Shown here piece after piece: positions 21,325-30,426 of a DNA stretch of 64,000 bases. Position 1 is the stretch's first letter; each line of letters begins with the position of its first letter. The translations under genes were made by a program, and so were the position numbers. The DNA lies in the NCBI RefSeq assembly GCF_040215725.1, contig NZ_CP157968.1:186001-250000 (forward strand). Direction: 5' to 3'. The notes below the pieces were generated by a model. That model had not been told where the DNA came from. It did no database searches and was given only the letters and a program-made list of their open reading frames with translations. The DNA is from Rhizobium sp. ZPR4 (GTDB lineage: Bacteria > Pseudomonadota > Alphaproteobacteria > Rhizobiales > Rhizobiaceae).

Positions 21325-22422
21325 TCAGTTGACGTCGCTTTCGCGGATGCGGTCGGCAAGATCGAGAAAATTCTGCCGCATCCGGCGCAATGTGAAATCA
21401 AGGCCGAATAAACGGCCGGTTTCGCTGAAACCCATCAATTGCGCCTCCGTCGAAGTCTGCAGAGCACTGAAAGCGGCTTCGAAAGCCGCGTCTCCGGTGG
21501 AGAGTACCTCGGCGTCGATCTCCGCGCCGGTGCGCAGCGCCCGGCCGCATACCTCGGCGAAGCGGGCCTGCGCCTCAAGCACCCCTGCCGCCTGCGGCCC
21601 GATCGCTCCGACGATTGCCGCTGGAAACGGCGTCTCGATGATATGGCTGACATAGGTCATGTCGTTGCGAATGCGCCAGAGCGAACGAGGGATGGCTTCC
21701 GAAATCCCATGCTTCGTCAGCCAGAAGGCGCGCTCGCGCTGGGCGTCGGTCAGAAGCGTTTCCGTTGCCATCAGCGACTGACGCAGCGCGATATTGGCTT
21801 CCGTTGCCGAGACGGCTTCACCCTTTTCGACCGCACTTGCCAGAGTGCGCAATATCTGCGCCATGACATCGAGAGCCGATCCGAAACGATCAAGCACCAT
21901 GGTCCGTGAGCGCGTCGGCAGGATGAAGAGGCTGGCGAGCACGCCGACGACACCGCCCAGCGTGATCTCGGCGATGCGGTCGATCACGAAAATTTCGACG
22001 GGAACGGCGGCAGAATGCGTCAGCATGACGATCGCCGCCGTCAACCCGGCATTGCGCAAGCGAGGCACGCGCGCCGCCACAAAGCTCGAAAAACCGACGA
22101 CACAGATAAGCGCGATCCCGATAGCGAGCGGCTCGTGCGGTGTGACGAATACCGCCGCCCCGCCAAGCACGGCCCCGGCGACGGTCGCCACCAGACGGTC
22201 AACAGCCATGCCAGCCGTGGCGCCGACAGATGCCTGCATGACGATCAGCACGGTAAAGACGGCCCAATAGCCTTGCTGAAGATGCAGAAGCTGGGAGACG
22301 GCATAGGTGATCGTGCAGGCGATCATGACCCGCAGTGCCTGCACAGCGGCGCGCTTGGTCTGGATCAGCGATATCCTGGGCTTTGACGGGGGCTGGCTTT
22401 GAGACGATGCGGGCTCGGTCAT
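21325..22422 (-). CDS. FUSC family membrane protein
   Basis: A 365-residue inner-membrane protein. Six hydrophobic segments in the first 180 residues include LLHLQQGYWAVFTVLIVMQA, the FUSC/aromatic-acid exporter signature. A mostly helical soluble C-terminal half follows. Related proteins include AaeB-type efflux pumps for aromatic carboxylic acids. There is no AaeA-like partner nearby, so export of aromatics is only a possibility. I prefer the ATG at 22422 (MTEPASSQ) because the 34 residues before it look non-coding. The ribosome binding site is weak. Confidence 0.78.
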   Translation of the reverse strand: MTEPASSQSQPPSKPRISLIQTKRAAVQALRVMIACTITYAVSQLLHLQQGYWAVFTVLIVMQASVGATAGMAVDRLVATVAGAVLGGAAVFVTPHEPLAIGIALICVVGFSSFVAARVPRLRNAGLTAAIVMLTHSAAVPVEIFVIDRIAEITLGGVVGVLASLFILPTRSRTMVLDRFGSALDVMAQILRTLASAVEKGEAVSATEANIALRQSLMATETLLTDAQRERAFWLTKHGISEAIPRSLWRIRNDMTYVSHIIETPFPAAIVGAIGPQAAGVLEAQARFAEVCGRALRTGAEIDAEVLSTGDAAFEAAFSALQTSTEAQLMGFSETGRLFGLDFTLRRMRQNFLDLADRIRESDVN

Positions 22423-22642
22423 CGCGCAACTTTTAGTCTGAAAACGTATGCTGACAATGGCCGTTAGGGTCTTGCCCCTCCCCCTGCTGCAACGCCGATC
22501 GCGGAATGAACCCGCGACGTACAATGGCAGTATTCGGCCTGATATGGAAGGAGAGCGGATAACGACAAGTCATCCAGCGTCTCGCCGTACTCCCTCTTCG
22601 GAAGCACGGCTTTGACCGATGGCTAAGGCTCGGATCTTACGC

Positions 22643-23185
22643 TCAAACCGTGGCGGACGCCGCAGACGTCGGCGAGGTCTCCTCAACGAGAACCTGACGC
22701 AGCCGTGCTTCCTGATCCGGTGAAAGCGAGGTGCGCAACAGCCGCGCATGCTCGCCCTTGAACTCGGCAAGCACCTTCTCGGGCTGAACCTTGCGGATCA
22801 GCAGGAAGAGCGCGGAGCTATGTACCGGAATAGTTTCGGCGAGCTTCTCGATGAGGCCGTCATCGATGCCGTAATCCGACATCGATCCGGCGAGAGCACC
22901 GGACCCGGCACCGATCGCACCGCCGACCACTAGGCCGGCAAGAGGGTTGAGGAAGATCAGGCCAACGAGCGAACCCCATAGCGCACCCGAAAGGCCACCG
23001 CTTGCGGCACCGGCCGCCGTCAGATTGACACTCTGCTTGAGTCGGACCTTGCCGGACTCGTCGCGAACGGCGATGACGGCATCTTCCAGATCGATCAGGT
23101 ATTCCTTCTCGAGCTGAACAAGACGATTGAGAACAGCATCCGCCTTGTCGGCATCATCGAAACCAAGCACTATGAGTTCTGACAT
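22643..23185 (-). CDS. DUF1269 domain-containing membrane protein
   Basis: A 180-residue protein. A ferredoxin-like N-terminal half (MSELIVLGFDDADKADAVLN...) is followed by a glycine-zipper membrane segment (about residues 60-100, GAASGGLSGALWGSLVGLIF ... GGAIGAGSGALAG). A soluble C-terminus follows. This is the DUF1269 layout found in stress-associated bacterial membrane proteins. The molecular role is unknown. GGAGGATTTCG precedes the ATG. Confidence 0.8.
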   Translation of the reverse strand: MSELIVLGFDDADKADAVLNRLVQLEKEYLIDLEDAVIAVRDESGKVRLKQSVNLTAAGAASGGLSGALWGSLVGLIFLNPLAGLVVGGAIGAGSGALAGSMSDYGIDDGLIEKLAETIPVHSSALFLLIRKVQPEKVLAEFKGEHARLLRTSLSPDQEARLRQVLVEETSPTSAASATV

Positions 23186-23237
23186 CGAAATCCTCCGGGT
23201 CGTGTTGTCGAGACAAGAAGTAGGGGCATCGGGCCGG

Positions 23238-23528
23238 TCAGTGGACAGCCGTGCTGATCAACCGGTAAGGATGAGTAGCATTGAACTGCGAGATCATTGC
23301 GACAGCCTGTTGCAGCAGCTCTTCCGCCTGTTCGGGATCGTCGCGGGCCAGTTCGTCGGCGTTGATACGGATTGCTTCCGCCATATTGGTGGAAAGCGCC
23401 GCAAACTGTTGATTGCCCTCAACAAGAGCCTCGCGCGCGTTGCCTTCCAGCGTCCGGGCGACATCGATGAGAATTTCCTCACGCTCTTCGACGCTGAGAT
23501 CTTCGATAGTCTTTGTTCTGTCTTCCAT
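23238..23528 (-). CDS. small acidic helical protein of unknown function, 96 aa
   Basis: A 96-residue soluble, strongly acidic protein (MEDRTKTIEDLSVEEREEIL...) predicted to be helical, with a possible coiled coil at EQAEELLQQAVAMI. I choose the ATG at 23528, eight bases after AGGAG; a GTG three codons upstream would overlap that site. It lies on the same strand between the DUF1269 and antiporter genes. I do not recognise the family. Confidence 0.6.
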   Translation of the reverse strand: MEDRTKTIEDLSVEEREEILIDVARTLEGNAREALVEGNQQFAALSTNMAEAIRINADELARDDPEQAEELLQQAVAMISQFNATHPYRLISTAVH

Positions 23529-23657
23529 TTTGGTCACTCCTAACAGACGTGATTGCAGCCGAGCTCATAAAGCCTCGACTACTACTCACTTAGGAAGACG
23601 CAAATTCAGGTTCAAGGTTCCCTTCTTGCCCGACCCGCTGGCCGTGAAATCGTAAAA

Positions 23658-25289
23658 TCAGCTCGCATATCGCGCTTCCAGCAAGTCCAGTTCCCGCACG
23701 AGCTTTGCAGCAACTTCGTTGCCGAGCTGCCTGGCCCGCAGCTTGCGGAAGATTTCCGTTCGCTCGGCACGAACGGCCGCCAGCCGCAGCTCCAATTCGA
23801 TGCGCATCGTGCGCTTGGAGAGCGCCATCTCCTCGTCGCCGCCGGTCTGGTTGCGGATGCGTTCGCGATAAAGCTCCATGACGCGTGAAGCGGCTTCCAC
23901 ATAAAGATCCGCATCCACCTGTCCCTTGGAGAGCGAGTGCTGCAGGCGCGCGATTTCGGTGATCGCGGCCCTTGCCGCGTCGACCCGCGCGGCCGCTTCG
24001 TCCTCCTCATGTTTGGTATCTTGCGGAAGTTCGAGATTTTTCAGAAGCGGCGGCAGGAAAAGCGTCGCCAGAATCAAGGACATGATGATGACGCCCATCG
24101 CCAGGCAGATCGCAAGATCGCGGGCGGGAAAGGGCGCGCCATCATTCAGGGTGAAAGGCAGGGTCAGCACACCGGCGAGCGTGATGGCGCCGCGAACGCC
24201 GGCAAAGGAAAACGCCGCAAGAATGCGCCAGTTCGGCGAGGTCTGGTGCTGCCGCCTTTGACGAAACAACGTCAGATGAAGCGACACCCAGGCCCAGGTA
24301 AACCGCAATGCGGCAAGGCCGAAAGTGAGCCCGACGACATAGGCAGCAAGCCACCAGAATTCGTGGTGTCCCGTCACTTGGACTGTGGCGGAGGCTTTTT
24401 CCGCTATCGACGGCAGCTGTTCGCCGAGGAGGACGAAGATCGTGCCATTCGCGGCAAACTGGATCATGTCCCATACGGCGCTGCGGCGTACGCGAGTGGC
24501 CGCCATGGCGCGCCCCGAACTCTCCGCCACACTCATCGTCGTTCCAGCCGAAACCGCAGCCAGAATCCCGGAACAATGGAGATGTTCGGCGATGAGATAG
24601 GCGGCGAAGGGAATGAGAATGCTGACGAGGATTTCCGAACCGCTCTCCTCGCCATAGCGAAGCGATACGCGCGAGCTTAGCCATGTAATGGTCCAGGTCA
24701 CGCCGACACCGATCGCAAGGCCGCCGAATGCGGTCCACAGAAAGCTGAGCGTGGCGTCATAGAGCGAAAAGCCACCCGTCAGGGCCGCCGCGATTGCAAA
24801 CCTCAGGCAGACGAGACCGGATGCATCATTCAGCAGGGCCTCGCCTTCGAGTATGTGCATCATGCGCGGCGGGATCGGCACCCGCTGCGCGATCGCGGAT
24901 ACGGCGATCGGATCTGTCGGCGAAATGACGGCTGCCAGCGCGAAGGCGACGGGAAGCGGCATTGCGGGGATCATCCAGTGAATGAGCAGACCGGCGCCAA
25001 GAACGGTGAAGACGACAAGCCCCAAGGCCAGTTCCACCACGACATTCATGTCCCGCTTTAGCTCGTCGGCGGCAATACGCCATCCGTCGAGGAAGAGCAG
25101 CGGCGGCAGGAACAGCAGAAAGAAAATCTCGGGATCGAGCCTCACGCTGAAATCGGCCGAGAGGCCGATAACGGCCCCCAGCGCTATCTGTATCAAGGGC
25201 AACGGCAGGATGATGGGTATCGCTCGGGAAATCGCGCCGCTGACGACGATCGCCAATAGAAGGACGAGTGTCGTGGTGATTATTTCCAT
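23658..25289 (-). CDS. Na+/H+ antiporter, CPA1 (NhaP/NHE) family
   Basis: A 543-residue protein with about 12 membrane helices in the first 410 residues and a helical cytoplasmic tail of some 130 residues. CPA1 catalytic motifs are present: SPTDPIAVSAIA in helix 5 and EGEALLNDASGLV in helix 6. These match the ND motif used for sodium/proton exchange. I start at MEIITTTL (25289), preceded by AAGGGCGGGG. It would export Na+ (or K+/Li+) and control cytoplasmic pH. Confidence 0.92.
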   Translation of the reverse strand: MEIITTTLVLLLAIVVSGAISRAIPIILPLPLIQIALGAVIGLSADFSVRLDPEIFFLLFLPPLLFLDGWRIAADELKRDMNVVVELALGLVVFTVLGAGLLIHWMIPAMPLPVAFALAAVISPTDPIAVSAIAQRVPIPPRMMHILEGEALLNDASGLVCLRFAIAAALTGGFSLYDATLSFLWTAFGGLAIGVGVTWTITWLSSRVSLRYGEESGSEILVSILIPFAAYLIAEHLHCSGILAAVSAGTTMSVAESSGRAMAATRVRRSAVWDMIQFAANGTIFVLLGEQLPSIAEKASATVQVTGHHEFWWLAAYVVGLTFGLAALRFTWAWVSLHLTLFRQRRQHQTSPNWRILAAFSFAGVRGAITLAGVLTLPFTLNDGAPFPARDLAICLAMGVIIMSLILATLFLPPLLKNLELPQDTKHEEDEAAARVDAARAAITEIARLQHSLSKGQVDADLYVEAASRVMELYRERIRNQTGGDEEMALSKRTMRIELELRLAAVRAERTEIFRKLRARQLGNEVAAKLVRELDLLEARYAS

Positions 25290-25467
25290 TGCCCCGCCCT
25301 TCGCTTGGCATGCCTGCACAGTCCCAAGGTTGCCGACGATCACTATCGGCGTGCCTTGGCCTTTGCGTTCTTTAAAACAAACTCAAGCGTAAATGAGAAG
25401 TGCGGCACCGCTCCGGCTGAACCGGCGCAGCTGTATAAGGCAAGTAGCGCCATGCCCGATCGCTCTT

Positions 25468-25692
25468 TTATTCTTCCCATTCTTCGTCGTCGACCGAAAG
25501 CAGATCCACCAGGGTTGCAACGGTTCCTGCAGGCAGGTGGCGCCCCTCGCCGATCAGTGCCTCATCGCTGTTGACCCAGGCCCAAGCTTCCGAAAGCTCC
25601 GTCGGCGTGGCGCCCGTCGCAACGATTTCCGCGATCAGCGTCTCGTCCACAGGGCCGAGTACGGAGGTGACGTCTTGCGAGGTCAATATCAT
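25468..25692 (-). CDS. small protein of unknown function, 74 aa
   Basis: A 74-residue acidic protein starting MILTSQDVTSVLGPVDE and ending LLSVDDEEWEE. GAGGAGCAGGAT directly before the ATG at 25692 fixes the start; the longer open frame from 25800 lacks such a site. No membrane segment or known motif is visible. The segment ATGATPTELSEAWAWVNSDE resembles small helical regulatory or adaptor proteins, but I cannot name a family. Confidence 0.6.
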   Translation of the reverse strand: MILTSQDVTSVLGPVDETLIAEIVATGATPTELSEAWAWVNSDEALIGEGRHLPAGTVATLVDLLSVDDEEWEE

Positions 25693-25961
25693 ATCCTGCT
25701 CCTCTTCCTGTTCGTCAGACCATGAACATCTGAGAATATAGAAAGTGACAACGGGACTTCCACCAGCATCGATGGGATGAACGTCCACCCCTTCCCGCAT
25801 AAGTGGTTGATATATTTTTGTTTTGGTTCAGCGTGATCGGGAGAAAACCTTTCGAAATTTCATGTATGGCGCCCGCAAACGGCTGACGCCGCGCGCCATC
25901 CCAGATGGCGCCCGGTTCCGGAAACGTCGATCGAGCAGCGCCCGAAATGGGCTGGGGAGAA

Positions 25962-27065
25962 TTATTCCGCCGCTACGGCAACAGCATCCCGAGTTTCCTC
26001 GAGCGCACGCACCAGCGGAATGACATGTTTTCCGAAATACTCGACCTCCTCCTGAAAATGCAGGAAGCCAAGCAGGATCAGATCGGCGCCGGCCTGCTTC
26101 AGCGCGACGACGCGTTCGGCCACCTGCTGCGGCGTGCCGATCAGGTTCGAGCGGAAGCCGTCATTGTACTGCACGAGGTCATCGAAGGAGGATTTCGCCC
26201 AGTTGCCTTCTCCTTCTGGAGAGGCCTTGCCGGCGTTCTTCACCTCATGGCCGAAGGCCTTGACCGCATCGGGATTGGCTTTCTCGATGATCTCGGCAAG
26301 AACCGCCCTGGCTTCCTCTTCCGTCTCACGCACGATCGCGAAGGCATTGACGCCGACGCGCACATGATGGCCGTTCGCCTTTGCCTTGGATTGAATATCG
26401 TCCACCTGCCTGGCAATCTCCTCGGGCGTATTGCCATTGGTGAAATACCAGTCCGACACGCGCGAGGCCATGTCACGCGCCGCGCGCGACGAGCCGCCCT
26501 GGAAGATTTCCGGCTGCGGATCGATCGGCTTCGGCTTCAGCGAATAATCGGTGAAGCGATAGAAATCGCCACGGAAGGTGAAGCTGTCTTCCGTCCAGAT
26601 GCCGCGCAGTGCACGGATAAACTCTTCAGAGCGGCGATAGCGTTCGTCGTGATCGAGCCAGGGTTCGCCAATGGCCTGGAACTCGCCGCGGAACCAGCCG
26701 CTGACGATATTGACCGCAACGCGGCCATTGGTCAGGTGGTTGATCGTGGCAATTTGCTTGGCCGCCAGCGCCGGCGTCCAAGGGCCGGGCAGAATTGCTG
26801 CAATGACTTTCAGCTTGGTTGTCGACTCCAGCAGAGCATGGCTGAAGGAGACGGATTCATGCTGATATTCGGCACCATAGCCGGCGGTGAAACGGATCTG
26901 GCTCAGCGCATAATCGAAACCACTCGCCTCGGCGATCTGCGCGAGCTTTCTGTTGTAGTCGATCGTCCAGCTGGTGCGCTGCTCGATGTTCGAGATGACC
27001 AACCCGCCTGACACGTTCGGCACCCAGTAGGCGAATTTCAAAGCTTCTCTGTTCGCATCGCTCAT
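25962..27065 (-). CDS. FMNH2-dependent dimethylsulfone monooxygenase SfnG-like
   Basis: A 367-residue luciferase-like flavin monooxygenase. The sequence follows SfnG/SsuD-type enzymes throughout: KFAYWVPNVSGGLVISNI at the start, YALSQIRFTAGYGAEYQHES, and GRVAVNIVSGWFRGEFQ followed by AIGEPW. It would use reduced FMN from a separate reductase to cleave a C-S bond of dimethylsulfone or a related sulfonate during sulfur starvation. GGGAGATATC precedes the ATG at 27065. No reductase or sulfonate transporter is adjacent, so the exact substrate is open. Confidence 0.82.
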   Translation of the reverse strand: MSDANREALKFAYWVPNVSGGLVISNIEQRTSWTIDYNRKLAQIAEASGFDYALSQIRFTAGYGAEYQHESVSFSHALLESTTKLKVIAAILPGPWTPALAAKQIATINHLTNGRVAVNIVSGWFRGEFQAIGEPWLDHDERYRRSEEFIRALRGIWTEDSFTFRGDFYRFTDYSLKPKPIDPQPEIFQGGSSRAARDMASRVSDWYFTNGNTPEEIARQVDDIQSKAKANGHHVRVGVNAFAIVRETEEEARAVLAEIIEKANPDAVKAFGHEVKNAGKASPEGEGNWAKSSFDDLVQYNDGFRSNLIGTPQQVAERVVALKQAGADLILLGFLHFQEEVEYFGKHVIPLVRALEETRDAVAVAAE

Positions 27066-27381
27066 TGATATCTCCCGGTTTGAATTGTCCTCTGCCGAGC
27101 ACAAGGATGAAGATCCCAACCCATCGAGGTTATACTCTATAGATTTTATGGCTTATCGAACAAACCCATTCCAAGTTTCAGCTGTTTTGCGAAAAAGCTG
27201 CGTTGCGAACCCCGCTCGACGAGGACATTCACCTGAGAAGGAAGCTTGAGGGGCTAAAAGTGGGACAGTCGCCGATGGCCATAATGCGGCCGTAAAACCG
27301 GCAAATCAAAGCACCCGCCGTCCCGATATCTCGATCAGGCAATCGGGAAATCGGCTCAAAGTCGCGTAGATCGCGAGCCGA
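27066..27381. other. intergenic region upstream of the SfnG-like gene
   Basis: About 315 bases with AT-rich stretches near 27120-27180, likely holding the promoter of the monooxygenase. I see no gene, RNA structure or repeat in it. Confidence 0.4.
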
Positions 27382-27549
27382 TTAGAATGTCGGGCCGGCT
27401 GCGCCGCCCTTCAGCGTGAAGTAAGCAAAGGCTGCTAGGAAAAATGCGATCACGGCCAGGATCGCAACAAGACGCTTGAGCCAGGGAGGCGTTTGCCTCG
27501 GCGGCTTGGGCTTGGGACGACGTTCAAACTTGATGACATTATCGGACAT
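27382..27549 (-). CDS. single-span membrane microprotein, 55 aa
   Basis: A complete frame from the ATG at 27549 to TAA at 27382. It starts MSDNVIKFERRPKPKPPRQ, a basic proline-rich cytoplasmic head. One hydrophobic helix (LVAILAVIAFFLAAFAYF) follows, then the short tail TLKGGAAGPTF. The layout is that of the short anchored proteins common in rhizobia. The function is unknown. The clear domain structure supports it as a real gene. Confidence 0.65.
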   Translation of the reverse strand: MSDNVIKFERRPKPKPPRQTPPWLKRLVAILAVIAFFLAAFAYFTLKGGAAGPTF

Positions 27550-27679
27550 GACAATCGATTAGCGAAGAACAAACGGTTTGCCAATCCGGTGCGAGCGTCA
27601 GAGACGCGACGTTTCCGCAATCGGCCAGACGTAATGCCCAATTCATCCAAACTCTCAATCTTGCTCGCAACGCTTCGGG

Positions 27680-28528
27680 GTGGCGGATATTGGATTGAAA
27701 CTCACAAACCCCGAAGGTGCCTTCTTGAATATCCTCAATAAAATTCGCCCCTGGAGCCCGCAGCAGCGTGCATTGATTGTCCCATTCCCGGCGGCACAGG
27801 ATCTGCCCGAACGCAAATCCCGGGCAACGACCGGCGATGGCCCGATTGTGGCATTTTTTACCGAAGGCAGTTTTTACGAGCAGGAAAAGGAGCGTATGGC
27901 CCATTCCGCGGAGCGGATCGGGCTGAAGGTACATGCAACGGCGGTGCCCAGCGCTGGCAGCTGGGTACTGAATGCCGGGCTGAAACCCGGCTTCCTGCTG
28001 CAGGAAAGGGCGAGGCTGCGCGGCCCCATGCTTTATGTCGACGTCGATGCCGTCTTCCACCGCAATCCCTGGCCGGAACTTCGCAAGCTCGAGTGCGACC
28101 TTGCGGTCTACTACGAAGCCGATGCACGTCTCATCAGCGCGACCATTCTCATCAACGATACGCCGGGGGCGGTGCAGTTGATCGAGCGCTGGCGGGAAGG
28201 ATGCCTTGCCAAGCCCGACGTGTGGGATCAGGTCGTTCTGGAGGAAATCATCGCCGAAGACGCCGCAAGCGCGAAACCGCAATTCCGGGTCGTCAAGCTG
28301 CCTGCCTCATTCTGCTGGATATTCGATCGGGTCGAGAATGGTGCTGTCGACGAAGTCTTCATCGAGCAGCTACAGGCAAGCCGCGAGGCGACCAAGCGCA
28401 AACGCTGGTTTGGCCGCATCGGCAAACGTCTGAAGCGTCGCCGCGATCGGGTCGAGGAAATCGAGCGCGTCCTAAACGGTGACAATTGGGGCACGCTTCG
28501 AACGAGCCTGCAACAGGATCAAACCTGA
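27680..28528 (+). CDS. putative nucleotide-diphospho-sugar glycosyltransferase-like protein
   Basis: About 282 residues. The segment RARLRGPMLYVDVDAVFHRN contains a D-x-D motif placed as in GT-A glycosyltransferases that bind UDP- or GDP-sugar through a metal. Later segments (CDLAVYYEADARLISATILI; WDQVVLEEIIAE) fit the same fold. The C-terminus is very basic (KRKRWFGRIGKRLKRRRDR). The start is uncertain: the GTG at 27680 is the longest option, and TTG codons at 27695 and 27725 are alternatives. Neighbours give no clue to the acceptor. Confidence 0.6.
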   Translation: MADIGLKLTNPEGAFLNILNKIRPWSPQQRALIVPFPAAQDLPERKSRATTGDGPIVAFFTEGSFYEQEKERMAHSAERIGLKVHATAVPSAGSWVLNAGLKPGFLLQERARLRGPMLYVDVDAVFHRNPWPELRKLECDLAVYYEADARLISATILINDTPGAVQLIERWREGCLAKPDVWDQVVLEEIIAEDAASAKPQFRVVKLPASFCWIFDRVENGAVDEVFIEQLQASREATKRKRWFGRIGKRLKRRRDRVEEIERVLNGDNWGTLRTSLQQDQT

Positions 28529-28529
28529 A

Positions 28530-29459
28530 TCACAGCATGTCGCCGAGCGTCCAATGGTTGTTCCACCTGGCATCGATCTCGTCCTCGACGTTCTGATAGC
28601 GAATATCGGTGGAGAGGCGTAGGCGCTGCTGCCCGTCCTGGTTGGTGGTCGAGGCGTGGATCATGAAGGGTGAATGGAGCATGACGTCGCCTGCCTCATA
28701 GTCGGCGACCAGCCAGCGCGTATCGAAGCGTTCCGCCATGTCGGGCAGATCCTTCGAAACCCAGCCACCCTCCGTCATGTTGCGGTTGAAGGCGCTGACG
28801 CGTTCTTCGGGGCTGAGATCCCCGTTCTTTTCGCCAAACTCCCGCTCCATGTTGAGGCCGATCGCATGCGATCCCTCCAGGTAGGTCAGACCACCCATTT
28901 CGACGGGAATATCCCCGATCGGTATCCATGCCGTCACGATCCGGCTGGTGCCGCTACGAAGATAGACCAGATCATAATGGGCTGGCGTCGCCGTCGTCGT
29001 TCCCGGCCGGACGTGGCGCATGATCTTGCGCTTGTGCAGATAGGAAATGCCCGACAGAAATTCGTCCATGAAGCGCGAAATACGCGGCTGCGCGCAAAAG
29101 CCTTCATAGGCCACGGAGCGCACAAGCGACATCAGGCAACGGTCGACGTCCCGGCCCTCCGGCGCCGAAGCAGACGATATGCCATCCCTTGGGTCCGTTC
29201 CCTCCTCAATCAACCCCGTCTTCGCCATATGGCCGAAGACCCAGCCGCGAAAATCGATCACATCCTTGCGCGGCAGGAAACCCTTGAGCCACACATAGCC
29301 ATTCTCTTCGTAAAGTCGGCGGATTGCCTCAACACCGATACCCGGATCGGTCGGCGTCAGGAAGCCAAGCCGATGAGACGCCGTGGAAAGAACCTTTCCA
29401 TTGGCAACGAGGTTAGGCTCGCTCCTACCGGATTGCACGGCTTGCATGGGAATCGACAT
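28530..29459 (-). CDS. phytanoyl-CoA dioxygenase (PhyH) family protein
   Basis: A 309-residue Fe(II)/2-oxoglutarate-dependent oxygenase-like protein. The double-stranded beta-helix motif is present: HYDLVYL gives H-x-D, MIHASTTNQ gives the distal His, and RLRLSTDIRY holds the Arg expected to bind 2-oxoglutarate. GGLTYLEGSHAIGL is a typical PhyH segment. It should hydroxylate a small molecule, identity unknown. I prefer the start at 29459 (MSIPMQAV). A divergent AraC gene beginning 98 bases away probably regulates it. Confidence 0.83.
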   Translation of the reverse strand: MSIPMQAVQSGRSEPNLVANGKVLSTASHRLGFLTPTDPGIGVEAIRRLYEENGYVWLKGFLPRKDVIDFRGWVFGHMAKTGLIEEGTDPRDGISSASAPEGRDVDRCLMSLVRSVAYEGFCAQPRISRFMDEFLSGISYLHKRKIMRHVRPGTTTATPAHYDLVYLRSGTSRIVTAWIPIGDIPVEMGGLTYLEGSHAIGLNMEREFGEKNGDLSPEERVSAFNRNMTEGGWVSKDLPDMAERFDTRWLVADYEAGDVMLHSPFMIHASTTNQDGQQRLRLSTDIRYQNVEDEIDARWNNHWTLGDML

Positions 29460-29556
29460 TTCACTCGCCTGTGGTTTGAGTTGATTGCCCATTGAATCTA
29501 GCAGGCCGTGATGTTTCACTACATGGACGAAAATCATACTGGACTTTTCGCTCACC

Positions 29557-30381
29557 ATGCGACCAACGGAAGCTATCTATCGATCACCGCTCGCAGCCGC
29601 CGGAGGACTGGCCGTCACCGGCAGCGGCAGGCAGCATGCCATGCATGCCGTCAGGGCACGGAAGCTGCCGAGTTACGCCGTAGTTCTCGTCGAAAGCGGC
29701 CAGGGTTTTCTTGAAACGGACACCGCCGGCCGCAGAAGCGTGAAGGGGCCGGCGATTTTCTGGCTCTTCCCGAACCGCCTGCACTCTTATGGTCCCGATG
29801 TGCAAGGCTGGAGCGAACGGTGGGCGCTCTTCGAAGGCTCGCTCGTGCGAGACTTCCTGCGTCTGCGCCTCATCAGCGAACAGAACCCAATCACTATCCT
29901 GCGCAATCCCGACAGCGTGCAGCGTCTCCTCAGTAATATCCACAGCGACCTCATGGAAGATACCAATCTGTCGAGAGCCGCGGCCGCGGCCGCTCTTCAT
30001 CAGATCGTCATTCTGATCGCACGCCAGGCAAGCCAGATCGTTCCCCCTCCTCAACAAGGCTCAGATATCGGCGAAATCATCGAAGCCCTTCGCCAAAGAG
30101 CAACACAATCCCTCGATATGGTGGCCTTTGCCGCTGAATATGGCATGTCGCCCGCAACGCTGCGCCGAAAAATCACGGCGGAGGTCGGGCTGCCGCCGAA
30201 GGGTTTTCAGCTTCGCGTACGCATGGATCATGCCAAGGAACTGCTGACGATGACGGATGACAAGATCGAGATCATTGCCTCAAGGATCGGCTTCGAGGAT
30301 CCGTTTTATTTCTCCCGACTATTTCATGAGCGTGAAAACTGTACACCACGCGAATTCCGCGCCCGTTACCGAAGAAGCTGA
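29557..30381 (+). CDS. AraC family transcriptional regulator
   Basis: A 274-residue regulator. An N-terminal cupin-like sensing domain (residues about 15-130) is followed by two C-terminal helix-turn-helix units (LDMVAFAAEYGMSPATLRRK and IEIIASRIGFEDPFYFSRLF), the full AraC/XylS DNA-binding signature. It is divergent from the PhyH-family gene and is its likely activator. The ligand is unknown. Confidence 0.88.
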   Translation: MRPTEAIYRSPLAAAGGLAVTGSGRQHAMHAVRARKLPSYAVVLVESGQGFLETDTAGRRSVKGPAIFWLFPNRLHSYGPDVQGWSERWALFEGSLVRDFLRLRLISEQNPITILRNPDSVQRLLSNIHSDLMEDTNLSRAAAAAALHQIVILIARQASQIVPPPQQGSDIGEIIEALRQRATQSLDMVAFAAEYGMSPATLRRKITAEVGLPPKGFQLRVRMDHAKELLTMTDDKIEIIASRIGFEDPFYFSRLFHERENCTPREFRARYRRS

Positions 30382-30426
30382 CCGGCCAGGACGCACCGAT
30401 GCGGACTCCGTTGACACCGACCTCTG

